Assembly (NCBI GenBank): GCA_014651175.1
Contig: BMWJ01000011.1
Location: forward strand, 62,001 to 126,000
DNA: 64,000 bases
Direction: 5' to 3'
Source: Streptomyces clavifer
Lineage (GTDB): Bacteria; Actinomycetota; Actinomycetes; Streptomycetales; Streptomycetaceae
A model generated the notes under the pieces. It was given only the letters and a program-made list of their open reading frames with translations. It was not told the DNA's origin and did not search any database. Positions 21,201 to 28,006 of the stretch are shown one piece after another. The number at the start of each line of letters is the position of its first letter. Within the stretch, counting starts at the first letter, position 1. Made by a program: the position numbers and the translations under genes.

Positions 21201-21697
21201 ACCGACCCGTGGCCGGCCTCTACCTGCTGGACCCGCCGCCGCCCGGCGCGGGCGCGGCGGCCGCGGCCTACGACGATCAGCAGATGGACGCGGTCTTCGC
21301 ACGCGAACTCGGCGGCAACCGTGCGGGTGGGGTGAGCGAGAGCGGACGAGACTACGCCGAACGCCTGGCCCGGTGCTGCCGTATCAACCTGGTGGCCATG
21401 GCCGGCCATCGGCTGCCACGCCTGAGCCGCACCCCGAGCTCCCTGTGGATCGCGGAACGCACCGTCCCGGACGTGCCGTCGCTCGCCCCGGAACCCGTGC
21501 CGAACGAAGAGTGGGACGCCCACCTACCGTCGCCGGTACGCGCACACCGCATCGACGCGGACCACTACACGCTCGTCGCCCCGCCCCACGTGGAGTCCGT
21601 GGCCGCCGTCATCCTGCAGGACGCGGCCGCTCCCGGGGAAGAAGCGGGGGGCGGGCACCGGACCGACGCCGACACGGCACTCCGGACCCCGCGCTGA
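12200..21697 (+). CDS. Hybrid NRPS-PKS, A-T-C-A-T-KS-KR-ACP-TE, AT-less
   Basis: A 3165-aa megasynthase. Domains: A1 (about 25-520, FYTSGTTGLPKG); T1 (Ser574 in GGDSLKAL); C (HHIAVDG at 764-770); A2 (about 1095-1585, FTSGSTGTPKGV); T2 (Ser1632 in GATSLDLM); KS (about 1720-2125, Cys1874, His2010, His2048); KR (GGTGGIG at 2558, Tyr2693); ACP (Ser2843 in GADSLMLL); and TE (Ser2984 in GWSFG). Manual alignment gives A2 the pocket D-V-Q-Y-I-A-H-V-V, a classic proline code; A1 reads D-A-F-F-L-G-A-T-F, a hydrophobic pocket. No acyltransferase or GHSxG motif lies between KS and KR, so malonyl loading must occur in trans. No C domain precedes A1. The start overlaps the upstream stop (TGATG) behind GGGAGG. 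Predicted chain: hydrophobic residue, proline, then one reduced malonate giving a beta-hydroxy acid. Confidence 0.95.
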   Translation: MHDRPLQPADARADSPSPAVHPLPPASTLAEAVLAQARRAPGAPAVEDGTVVIDYAGLDRLSGRVASGLRAAGVRPGQAVAVCLPRSWRLVCVMLGIRRAGATVVPLDRLSPDRRRRHILGDSAAVAVVHAASDGIDLPASLPALDVDRLTGGDDEPADVATSNGPSQGAPSEAAFVFYTSGTTGLPKGVEVTDAGVLRLARARYVMEGQDTRYGCLSNPAFDALSFEVWTPLLTGGVCVVLHDEVVQSPTLFAAALRDLRIDSMFITVSLFNAVVAAVPDCFATAGRVLIGGEQLNAHVVRRWYETNPGSATVLFNAYGPTEATTFALCHPIARESVADTVPIGTALPGTGILLRTPDRRVAEPGETAELLLAGEALALGYRNLPEETERRFVLLPRAEGGEERWYRTGDLVRADEEGRVTYLGRADRQVKVRGFRIEPGEVERHLLAHPAVRQAHVCTRREDADQHELIAFLVLGGDLSYGAYEQHLADTLPAYMRPHRTHRVERIPLNANGKADEAALLDTAQAQTPWRGEHRGDQPATAAQREILDLAAEVLGVAELHPADRWIPSGGDSLKALRLRFDIQRRFGVDVPQDLVLRADFAALADAVHAPDAAGDIHPPVPVAAPGPTAPASSEQERLWVLHERDPEDAAYDVPLAFAIRGTVRLPALRRAVRTLVERHTSLRTRLLPTAQGLLQEVAAPYDPWQPRETGADEPWQAPAARFFSHRFDLRSPHTCRATWLPSVSADPARGAADGGTLLLHLHHIAVDGCSLGILLHDLSKAYDAAYDGDEGAEPSPTQGPATTVAQFAHWQRTWRATPAYDEQRTRLRAHYEQGAEAAPAATEPPAPAATEPPAPARPSARLLRATLDTARRGALDRLAAEHGQTRFQLLLSAYAWSLYGVTGQTRPLVAAPVANRPRPEFADTVGMLANTVLLPLDMEPEAPLRVLLGRHAAMSEEVLRGQEVLLADVVADRPAGARGDLFDYLFVQENTDFSALRLPGCTVGPLWPSPLGAKCRITLSVVEHASGLDCLWEYREDVDEEEVRAAARLLGQAIDLMAEGADVRLRDLVAPYRRTLPEHGRGPEPAPEFTTVAEGFEHQVRRTPDAPAVATGRTTLSYAELDAQAAVLAERLRPYLPEDPAAPAAVALYLEPSVEHVVSLLAAARLNLTAVPLDPSYPPSLLRQVIAQAAPVCVLVAPERVDALDTLAPASLPRHPLVCQADPPAAEPAPGHRALRPLYTLFTSGSTGTPKGVQVPDRTLCNLLSWQRDHGGLAAPAVTQQFSMLSFDVSFQEIFTTLCSGGLLRLVDPAWRQDMPALLDQLESTGVERLFLPYVALQLLAEHGVRTGRHPSRLRDVITAGEQLVCTDAIRHWFAGLPAARLFNHYGPTETHVVSGLCLEGDPARWPLRPAIGRPVSGALLRVVDKDGHAVPPGATGHLWLGGPMAGRCYLDDTGLNRTRFVDDPEAGTFYRSGDLARFDRQGLLYYAGRIDDQVKISGHRLELGAVEAALLQYPGVTNAVVTETHGSLVACLQADQDPDITELDRHLSALLPPHARISRFRRLTRLPRTPSGKVDRQGALSAPGHELRPRDEAAPARSALERRLTELFLAATGRSPGVRQRFFEAGATSLDLMRFQLRCAGEGDLHFGVPELFEYVTIHSLARLIEERGAQAADDGDTPGTPTSAVPPATPGPDRSTPVQAVPDSGRTRPAPADEPVAVIGMAVRLPGAVDLAAFWDLVTSGGRGIEDFPTADGLVGARSQMDGLVAFDPGHFGISPHEARLMDPQQRHLLMACVQALAHAGIADADAGRVGLLAACGENTYFQSLLREADPAALPDSFRLALHHEKDFLSTRAAYHLGLRGPALTVQSACSSSLVGVHLAAGLLRQDDADVMLVGGVLVDRELTDGYTHRPNHIFSPDGHCRPFSADAAGTVGASGVGVVVLKPLAAARRDGDTVYAVITGSAVNNDGADKMSYSAPSLAGQRAAVSTALRRSGRAAAEVGYVEAHGTGTRLGDPVEAAALRAGYGLADDAGLALSSVKSQIGHLGAAAGVVGLVRAVLAVHHGTIPPTADFDRLNPAIDAGPFRIPVAAQPWPHATPRVAGVSSFGIGGTNAHLLVESPAGTDTTPQPRDEPVRLPQPCLVLSAESPAALCADAHRIAAYLGTHPSRYAQVLRHLQAGRPVRAYRAAAVCEDAETAVAWLRAVDPQAVQPTGIPASGSEAQELATAWTAGHTVNWTPGPAPAPWDFPPPAFDLADYDFPRASPAPRTPAYTSATPPTATPAPVPGRTPDPQRLPADRWMHQPQWTRLRRARTDESAVTRTAVIVAGGRTDPAAWRELERRYARVVWLVPGKDLIRIDDDHYEADPADAGHLAAVLAEASAPGPAGTAVDWLHALPLAIDGDVGERSLDTARWACLDTVAALSRAVADVVRTHGRERDRPRVWLLSCGAQPVTGPVRRPEAGLLAAATQVPNQELGAELRWLDLPGPDPTAWSAFLPDLLLDAPPETSVVALRDSFWWHRAIHPVAAPDPTLRTEADHSREAWAWGTGTYLVLGGTGGIGAVIAARILRRPESRLVLLSRNALLPPALTPWNDRITLVRADLAAEETGDIAARLAPHLDSGLAGIVHAAGTAAGGLIALREAESARAGTDAKLRGALLMEQLIDAYDPGHAVYCSSMASLFGGVGQFDYAAANGCLDAFAQYRAGNGTSRTVRTGIGWDIWREAGMARSALGHDEQHRRHLLTGLTSDEGAAVFEQAMRLQLPHLWVNTTDLSQARSFYERPPTAGVETARGPAEGAQPTPHLPPGRDRVAQLGDVVAWLLGVDDVGTDVSLYDLGADSLMLLELVDQIKQRFGTDLDLSRFSHRVSVAEIADLIDATAADAERSATPDPSVQVEVWQRGVAGSDVLCLVHPVGGDIQAYRPLVSALGDRLTVCLIADPALRAAPDRPGVKLADRAAHYLDAIRAELAGTDGRLFLAGWSFGAWMALSMAAHAEEHDRPVAGLYLLDPPPPGAGAAAAAYDDQQMDAVFARELGGNRAGGVSESGRDYAERLARCCRINLVAMAGHRLPRLSRTPSSLWIAERTVPDVPSLAPEPVPNEEWDAHLPSPVRAHRIDADHYTLVAPPHVESVAAVILQDAAAPGEEAGGGHRTDADTALRTPR

Positions 21698-21770
21698 CCG
21701 TCACCACCACCGTTCGCACCCATCGCGTCACGCACGAGTGACATCGACCACGAGCAGAAGAGGTACCTCC

Positions 21771-22661
21771 ATGGAGGAGTACGCACTCCAGGCGGTCGAA
21801 CGCCTGACGACCCGTTCGACCGAGCCGTACGAGACGATCTCCGTCACGCCCGTGACTCCGCTGCTGGGCGCCGAGGTGACGGGCCTCGACCTGTCCCGTG
21901 AACTGTCGTCCAGCCAGGAAGCCGAACTGAGGCGTGCGTTCCTCGCCCACCACGTGCTGGTCTTCCGCGACCAGGACATCACCCCCGAGCAGCACAAGCG
22001 GTTCGCCGCCCGCTTCGGCGAACTGCACCCGGTGGCACTCGCGGCCGAAGACTCCGACCCGCACATCCTGGAGATCAGGGCCACCAAGGAATCCCGGGCC
22101 ATCGCGGGCAACGGCTGGCACGCCGACGGCACCGCCGACCCGGAGCCCTCGCTCGGCTCCATGCTGTACATCACGGAGACCCCCGAATTGGGCAGCGGCG
22201 GGGACACCCTCTTCGCCAACATGCACGTGGCCTACGAACTCCTCTCCCCGGCCATGCGCTCCTTCCTGGACGGGCTCACCGCCCTGCACGACGGCGCCCT
22301 GCCCTGGGCCACCGCCGGACAGACCCCACCACCGGAGTACGACGTCCCCCGCACCGAGCACCCCGTGGTCGTCCTGCACCCGGAGACCGGACGCAAGCTG
22401 CTCTTCGTCAACGGCCCCTACACCTCGCACATCACCCAGCTGGCACGGCCGGAGAGCGATGCGCTCCTCCAGATGCTCTACGCGCACATAGCCCGCACAC
22501 CCCTGCTCCAGTGCCGCATACGCTGGCAGCCGCGCACTCTGGTGTTCTGGGACAACCGCTGCGTACAGCACCACGCGGTCTGGGACTACTTCCCTCACGG
22601 CCGCTACGGCCAACGCGTCGCCATCAACGGCACCCGTCCCCAGCGAGGTACCACCGTCTGA
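21771..22661 (+). CDS. TauD/TfdA-family Fe(II)/2-oxoglutarate dioxygenase
   Basis: Non-haem iron oxygenase, probably the hydroxylating tailoring enzyme of the NRPS-PKS product. The start at 21771 follows AGAAGAGG; an upstream GTG at 21738 is less likely. The iron-binding facial triad is visible as GWHADG (His117, Asp119) and the distal QHHAVWD (His267 or His268). The arginine of HGRYGQRV is positioned to bind 2-oxoglutarate. The 296-aa length is normal for the family. It lies 73 bp downstream of the megasynthase on the same strand, so it is almost certainly co-transcribed. TauD-type oxygenases are core genes of detoxin and rimosamide clusters, where the proline-derived unit is oxidised (recalled knowledge). 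Confidence 0.9.
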   Translation: MEEYALQAVERLTTRSTEPYETISVTPVTPLLGAEVTGLDLSRELSSSQEAELRRAFLAHHVLVFRDQDITPEQHKRFAARFGELHPVALAAEDSDPHILEIRATKESRAIAGNGWHADGTADPEPSLGSMLYITETPELGSGGDTLFANMHVAYELLSPAMRSFLDGLTALHDGALPWATAGQTPPPEYDVPRTEHPVVVLHPETGRKLLFVNGPYTSHITQLARPESDALLQMLYAHIARTPLLQCRIRWQPRTLVFWDNRCVQHHAVWDYFPHGRYGQRVAINGTRPQRGTTV

Positions 22662-23259
22662 GCCGGTGGCGGCGTAGCGTGCCGCCCCATCCGGCCTGCC
22701 GGCGACGGGCCCGCCGGGGGACCGTGTGTCATCGGCGAGCCCGAGGTGTAGGCGGTCCGGGCCTGCCGGGTCCGGTACGCCGGCCCCGACGGATGCCCCG
22801 CGCACCCTCACCCGTTGAGGACCCCTGCCTGTCAGGCGGAGAGTGCGGAGCCTCGTCCGGACGGGAGGCGGTCGTCCGCCACACGGTGGTCACGGTCGTT
22901 CGTCCCGGGCCGTCTGGAGGGCGCGGTCGTTCGTGCCCGGCCGTCTGGAAGGCGCGGCCGTCGGCCGGATCGAGCGGCGCGGCCCCGTGCACATGGAGTC
23001 CCGGCGGCGCAGGGGCGCCGTGACCAGCCCGGCGAGCTGCTTCTCGGTGCTGCCCGAGGTGACCCTGCGGGCGCCGGCCCGGCCCACGGGAAAATGATAG
23101 TCCCCGCTCCCCCTACATGGTGACCTTCGTCATCGGAGGCGGGCGCTGCCCGGGCATGAGCGCTCCCACTCATCTCCGCGGCGGAGCTGAGGACGGTGAG
23201 CCGCCGACTCCGGTGCCGCGGACGGAGGCGTGGCGGCCGGAGGACCGAGCAGGCCTCGC
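22662..23259. other. Gene-free stretch between convergent genes
   Basis: About 600 bp between the dioxygenase and the convergent glycosyltransferase. It holds an imperfect tandem repeat (22894-22955). Reading frames look non-coding, and I found no clear stem with a U-tract. Confidence 0.5.
22894..22955. repeat. Two tandem 31-bp direct repeats
   Basis: Copies at 22894-22924 and 22925-22955 differ at three positions and abut exactly. Each begins GGTCGTTCGT and ends GGCGC. A degenerate partial copy may follow. Function unknown. Confidence 0.65.
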
Positions 23260-24465
23260 TCACCGGAGGGAGTCGAGCAGCAGTCCCGCCGCCACCTCCG
23301 CTCCGTCGGTGTGGATCCGGCCGCCCAGAGCGCCGGCCCGCGCCCGGGCCCCGGGTGACAGGGCCGTCTCGAAGGCGACGGAGATGGCCTCGGTGGTCGG
23401 CGCCTGACCATCGATCGCCGCACCGATACCCAGGTCTGCCACCCGGCCGGCCCAGTACGGGTTGTCCGCCAGCTGGAGAGGCACCACCACTTGCGGCACA
23501 CCCGCCCGCGCGGCCGTCACCGTCGTGCCCGCGCCACCGTGGTGGACCACAGCGGCCACCCTGGCGAACAGACGCTGATGGTTGACCTCGCCGACGGCGA
23601 AGCAGTCGTCTCCGTCGTCCACCAGATCCAGCTCCGCCCAGCCACGCGAGACGAGCACGCGTTGCCCCCGTGCGCGGATCACCTCGACGGTCTTGCGGAC
23701 GATGTCCTGCGACGGGCGCAAGCTGCCGAAGCCCACGTAGACCGGCGGTGCGCCCGCGTCCAGGAACGTCAGCAAGGGGGCAGGGAGGGGGTGTTCGTTG
23801 GGCAGGTACCACGCACCCGTCTGTGTCACGTCGATGCCCGGGGTCTCCCGCCACGGTCCCAGGACCGGGTCCGCCGCCAGCCACGGCCGGTCGGTGAGTA
23901 CATGGTCGCGGACGTTGTCCACCGGTGGCAGACCCAGCGACGTCCGGTGGCTGTTGAGCGGCTCGGCGAACTGCGCGTTGACGTTGCGGGCGTCCAGCTC
24001 CCACAGCGTGCGGTTGTCGTTCACCTCAGGCTCCGGCCAGCCGGGCCGCGGTGGCGGTGCATGGTGCGGCGACGGCAGGTTGACCGCCGAATAGCCGGCA
24101 TATACGTAATGGATGCCCGCAGCCTCTGCCACGGACCGCGCGGCGATCTGCGCGAGGCCTGCCGCCACCAGCACGTCACATCCGTCAGCCGCTTCCGGGA
24201 AGACGTCGAACTGCGTGTCGACCATCTCGGTCCGGTACCGGGACAGCTCCGCCGCCGTCGGCAGAGTCGTCCCGCGCATCAACTCCCGTACGGGTGGCCC
24301 GACCGGCACCAGCCGCACACCGAGACCGGCCAGCCGCTCCGCGAACTCCTCGTCCGGCGGGGCGCACATCCGCACCTCCGCGCCGAGCTCCTGTAGCCGC
24401 ACCGCGAGTGCCACCAGCGGTTCGACATCGCCACGAGTCCCGTATGTGGACAGCAGCACTCGCAT
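23260..24465 (-). CDS. GT1-family glycosyltransferase (macrolide/vancomycin/sterol type)
   Basis: Predicted NDP-sugar-dependent transferase with a GT-B fold acting on a small-molecule acceptor. The start at 24465 (MRVLLSTYGTRGDVEPLVAL) is preceded by AGAGGA, and the longer open frame is not coding in character. The N-terminal acceptor domain carries GTRGDVEPLVALAVRLQELG, typical of sterol and glycopeptide glucosyltransferases. The C-terminal donor domain has VHHGGAGTTVTAARAGVPQV and PLQLADNPYWAGRV, the conserved nucleotide-sugar motif. Length is 401 aa, normal for the family. It is convergent to the biosynthetic operon, so it may glycosylate its product or act in self-resistance. Neither role can be shown here. 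Confidence 0.9.
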   Translation of the reverse strand: MRVLLSTYGTRGDVEPLVALAVRLQELGAEVRMCAPPDEEFAERLAGLGVRLVPVGPPVRELMRGTTLPTAAELSRYRTEMVDTQFDVFPEAADGCDVLVAAGLAQIAARSVAEAAGIHYVYAGYSAVNLPSPHHAPPPRPGWPEPEVNDNRTLWELDARNVNAQFAEPLNSHRTSLGLPPVDNVRDHVLTDRPWLAADPVLGPWRETPGIDVTQTGAWYLPNEHPLPAPLLTFLDAGAPPVYVGFGSLRPSQDIVRKTVEVIRARGQRVLVSRGWAELDLVDDGDDCFAVGEVNHQRLFARVAAVVHHGGAGTTVTAARAGVPQVVVPLQLADNPYWAGRVADLGIGAAIDGQAPTTEAISVAFETALSPGARARAGALGGRIHTDGAEVAAGLLLDSLR

Positions 24466-24931
24466 TCGGCGTCCTCTTCCGTTCCGTCTTCCCGTAGGCA
24501 TGAGCTTGCGCACGCACAGGTTCTGAGTGATCCTCATGAACGGTGCCAGATCAGGCCGTTGCCGGTGAGCGGCAGCAGTGTACGTCGCCCGGTGGTGAAC
24601 GCCGCGCCGGCACCCGATGCCCCGGCCCATGGCGGGCCTTGCTCCGCACGGGCGCAGGTGAACGCAGCTGCGGGCGGGGGGAGTCGCCGGTGCACAAGCC
24701 ACCCGGGCGCGGCGACGGCAGAGCCCCGATCCGGGCAGCATCGAGCAAACCGTCCAGGCCCCTCGCCGAGATCTCGTTGATCACCGCTTCCTCTCGCGTG
24801 GAGCCGTCCTCGGTGACTACGGTGAGAGCCGGCGCGTCGTCCGGAGCGACTGCACGGCGTCGGCCTCGGCTGCCCGAACCCGGTGAGCCATGCAAGGTTC
24901 CCGATCGTCAACACAACCTGAGAGCCGGTCA
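24466..24931. other. Divergent intergenic region
   Basis: Shared upstream region of the glycosyltransferase and the nucleotidyltransferase-like gene. One minus-strand frame contains TVVTEDGSTREEAVINEISA (about 24769-24828), which looks protein-like. It lacks a supported start or context, so I do not call it. Confidence 0.4.
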
Positions 24932-25636
24932 ATGCGCAGATCGTCCGTGCCCGTCCCCGATGTTTCGATCATCTTGCCCTGCGCCGGATTCGGAACGCGC
25001 TTCGGTGCGCCCTACTCGAAGGAGCTGCACTGTCTCGCTCCTGGGGTCACTGTGCTGGACCGAAGCCTGAAGTCCGTTGTCGAACTGGCCGAGAGCGGAC
25101 TCAACGTGCGCCTGGTGGTCGTGTTCAGGACACACAAGCTGGACACGGTGAGTTACCTCGCGCGCTATGCCGAGACCTTTCAGATGGTGTTCGTCTACCA
25201 GGACGAGTCGCTCGAACCGGGGCTCGACGGAGCCATCCGGTCCGCCCTGCCGATGACGCAGGGCCCAGTAGCCCTCGTGCTGCCTGACATCGTTGTCTCA
25301 GGCGTTGGTAGTGCCGGTGTCCTTCTCGCCGCATTGCGACGGACCGATGTGTCGGGCTGGAGCGTGGTGGCGGTCGAAGAGCGGGATCCCGTCATGCTGC
25401 AGCAGATGGGCGCGCTCGGTCTGGTCGAGAGGGGCGGTGTCCTGACAGTAGGGGCAGCCGAGGACAAGCCGGCGCACGCTTCGGGCTTCAACGCGTTCTG
25501 GGGCATGGTCGCGGTCTCCGAGGAGGAGGCGCACCGCCTGCCCGACGTGGTGAGCAAGGGCGTGGACAGTCCACTGACCGGTGCGGTCGCTCACATGGTG
25601 GAGCGCATAGTCAACTACAACACGGCCGCGGGCTGA
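24932..25636 (+). CDS. Nucleotidyltransferase-like protein (sugar-1-phosphate type, GT-A fold)
   Basis: The N-terminus, VSIILPCAGFGTRFGAPYSKEL, contains the GxGTR...K signature of nucleoside-triphosphate binding in sugar-phosphate nucleotidyltransferases. VALVLPDIVVSG occupies the position of the metal-binding aspartate strand (LPD rather than LGD). The 234-aa product is shorter than typical RmlA or GalU proteins and lacks their C-terminal extension, so substrate is open. I favour ATG 24932 (GAGAG 7 nt upstream) over 24890, whose SD-like GGTGAG is only 2 nt away. It is divergent from the glycosyltransferase, and a joint role in sugar activation and transfer is possible. Confidence 0.65.
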   Translation: MRRSSVPVPDVSIILPCAGFGTRFGAPYSKELHCLAPGVTVLDRSLKSVVELAESGLNVRLVVVFRTHKLDTVSYLARYAETFQMVFVYQDESLEPGLDGAIRSALPMTQGPVALVLPDIVVSGVGSAGVLLAALRRTDVSGWSVVAVEERDPVMLQQMGALGLVERGGVLTVGAAEDKPAHASGFNAFWGMVAVSEEEAHRLPDVVSKGVDSPLTGAVAHMVERIVNYNTAAG

Positions 25637-26327
25637 CCGCCCGGTCGCACCACTGTGTTCTCCCCGCTCGCGCCGGCGCGTGAGCAGGACCGGCCGCACC
25701 GGCCGGACGACCGGGGCACCACAGCCCACCGTCCGCAAAGCTCTCCTCGACGGGGAGCCGCGCGAGGACTGGCTGCCACCCGAGGGCATGTGCGGCCCCG
25801 GCGCGACGGCAGCCGCCTGCGGCCAACCTCTGTGCGGGCGCAGCCGTACCGACCGGAGATGTGACAGCCCCACCCGGTCTCTGCCGGGGACGGTTCGGTG
25901 CCACCCGGGCCGGAGCCGTCGACCCGAACGGAAGAAGCACTGAACATGACCGGGCAACAGGGCTGTTGGACGGAACTCACCGGCGGACAAGCAGGTGAAG
26001 AGTGCCCAGCGCTTCGCGTGGCTCGCCACGTCGGGCGGCCCGCGTCGCGGTGGACCTGCTGCGCCGCATCGACGAGGAGACGCGCCCGGACACCCGGCCG
26101 GACGGGTCCGAGCCGCCCCGGCTCGGCGCGCCCGCAGGACCGCGTCGTGGCCCACGGGCTGGTCCTGCGCGAGAGTACCGAGGGCGCGGCGGGGCGCGAC
26201 GGGGTGTGGTGACCACCCGGCACACTGACTCCCGGTGGGGTCCGTCGGCCTGGCACGCGGCAAAGGGTTCGTGATCACCATGGTGGATGGTGAGGGTCGC
26301 TGGTGTCGGAGCAGTAGTTGAGACAGC
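25637..26327. other. Gene-free stretch
   Basis: About 690 bp. Several long overlapping frames exist on both strands. All are Arg/Pro/Gly-rich with no recognisable motif or ribosome site. I see no supported gene. Confidence 0.5.
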
Positions 26328-26816
26328 ATGTGGCGCATGGAATGGATGCCTCTGCTTTCCACGCTGACAGGTGCTGCCATCGGCATCGCTGCCACCCTGA
26401 TCGCCGATCGCAACAGGTGGCGGCGGGAGGAAGCACGTCACGCGCTGGAAGTCCGGCGCGCCGTGTACACCGAGTACGCCTCCACCCTCAAAGACGCGGG
26501 GGAAGAGATACGGGCTGTTGCCCTGGGCGATCACATGTCCGAGTCGGCGCGTGATGCGGCAGTGCGCGAAGCCTTCCGTGGAACCGGATTGCACATGGTC
26601 AGCGAGCAACTCTGGCTCGTGGGACCGCCGCGCGTCGTCGCGGCCGGGAACGAGGCGTTTCACAGCCTGCGTCGGATGCGCGACGCCTATGCCCGCGGGG
26701 TCGTAGTCGGTTCCGCCGAGGACAGGGCCTTCATCCAGCAGCGCCGCGCCGCCATGGCTGAGATGCGCCGCTGCATGCGTGAGGACCTGGGCATCGGACC
26801 CCTCGGGATCGAATGA
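26328..26816 (+). CDS. Hypothetical protein with N-terminal membrane anchor
   Basis: Predicted single-pass membrane protein of unknown function. The hydrophobic segment LLSTLTGAAIGIAATLIA (about residues 9-26) is followed by a basic stop-transfer patch (DRNRWRREEARH). The rest is a charged, mostly helical cytoplasmic domain of about 125 residues. Small proteins of this layout (short TM then RREEARH and RRAVYTEY) are frequent in Streptomyces but unassigned. The start could be 26328 or the in-frame ATG at 26337 (MEWMPLL). Confidence 0.7.
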   Translation: MWRMEWMPLLSTLTGAAIGIAATLIADRNRWRREEARHALEVRRAVYTEYASTLKDAGEEIRAVALGDHMSESARDAAVREAFRGTGLHMVSEQLWLVGPPRVVAAGNEAFHSLRRMRDAYARGVVVGSAEDRAFIQQRRAAMAEMRRCMREDLGIGPLGIE

Positions 26817-27001
26817 CCTACGGCCGGCGAAGAGGCCCGGAATCGCCAGGCCGCGAGCAGTCACCCGTGCCGGCTGTCGGCCCGGCGCTCGTCAAGGGCC
26901 CGCGGTTGGCCCAACGCTTTTATGAGCCTGCTGGTGCCTGGCTTGATCAAATCTGATTCGACTAGGCTGGTGGAGGTATCACATGTAAACGAAGGACACA
27001 T

Positions 27002-27655
27002 ATGGCTCGCCCGTACAACCCCGGACCGAAGCAGTTCGTCTTCGCTGTCGGCGACGGCAACGATCAGCGGGTGTCTGTGGGCGATCCGCAGGAAGCCTAC
27101 GTGGCATTCTCTGCGTTCTTCCGGGAGCGACATTCTGGCACCTACACCATCGAAGATGACTCGGCGGGTCAAAGCTTGGTGCTCATGCCCGGTCAAGGTG
27201 TGATCGGCCGGACCGAAGTGGCGGATAATCCTCGGTCGGAATACCTCCAGGTCGATAGAGCCAATCGCTACCTGCCGAGCGCGATGCTGTTCTTCGAGAA
27301 CGGATATGCCGGCCTGGACTACTTCGGCCAGTGGTTCTCGGACCTCGCCGACCTCGACGCGTCACCGGAGACCCGCGGTGCCACTCGCGCTGCCACGATC
27401 ACGACCGAAGCCGCGGCAATCCGCGAAGTTGCTCGGATATGGGCGGATTCGGGTGCCGTAGACCCGAGCAACGAGTGTTACGTCTTCTTCGACTCGCATG
27501 GCGTCGGCGACGCCCGAGCTGAACGAGCCGAACTGCTCAAGTTGATCGAATTCCTCGGTATCGAACGAGTCGACGCCCCGGCCGAAGCCGCCGAGGGTGA
27601 AGTCTGGGTGCGCACCGACAAGCGCCTCGACGTCGAATTCGAGCGGTGGTCATGA
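27002..27655 (+). CDS. Hypothetical protein, shares a domain with the 28007 gene product
   Basis: I do not recognise this 217-aa soluble protein. The ATG is well placed behind GAAGGA. The segment from YTIEDDSAGQSL to FFENGYAGLDYFGQWFSDL (about residues 47-117) matches by eye the C-terminal part of the 28007-29254 product (FTIEDEALGEGI ... SGCAGLEQHGSWMSDA). The C-terminal 90 residues carry YVFFDSHGVGDARAERAELL and look helical. The gene and its upstream region are less GC-rich than their neighbours. It may be an immunity-type or DUF protein, but no function is claimed. Confidence 0.75.
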   Translation: MARPYNPGPKQFVFAVGDGNDQRVSVGDPQEAYVAFSAFFRERHSGTYTIEDDSAGQSLVLMPGQGVIGRTEVADNPRSEYLQVDRANRYLPSAMLFFENGYAGLDYFGQWFSDLADLDASPETRGATRAATITTEAAAIREVARIWADSGAVDPSNECYVFFDSHGVGDARAERAELLKLIEFLGIERVDAPAEAAEGEVWVRTDKRLDVEFERWS

Positions 27656-28006
27656 ACAGATGCCTTGGGACGGTGCCGTAGCTTCGCCGTGATGCTTGCC
27701 GGGGCCCGAGGCCGACCGCGTGCAGCCGACGCAGTCCTGGAAGAGACCTGTCTGCAAGTCCACCGGTGAAGCTATGCCGTATCCCTCTGGTGTGCGTAGT
27801 CGGCGGTCTCCCTCCGGTCACTTCTCGTCGAGATCGGTGCCGGACCGGGGTGGCTCTGTACCGGACCACGACGGCGTTCAGGTTCATGTCGGACTCGACC
27901 ATGACGAGCCTGTTCGCTCCAGCCGGCGTGGGTGTAGACGCATGCGGCCGGTCAGATCGGTGCAGGCAGGGCTCGCCCGTCTTGTCCGATGGGGAAGACT
28001 GGCCCC
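27656..28006. other. Gene-free stretch
   Basis: Separates the two genes that share a domain. No frame here shows a ribosome site or conserved motif. Confidence 0.4.

Noticed and set aside
24551-24895. 114-aa minus-strand frame with TVVTEDGSTREEAVINEISA
   Set aside because: Only about 40 residues look protein-like; no supported start, and the rest is Pro/Arg-rich. Possibly a remnant, but not strong enough to call.
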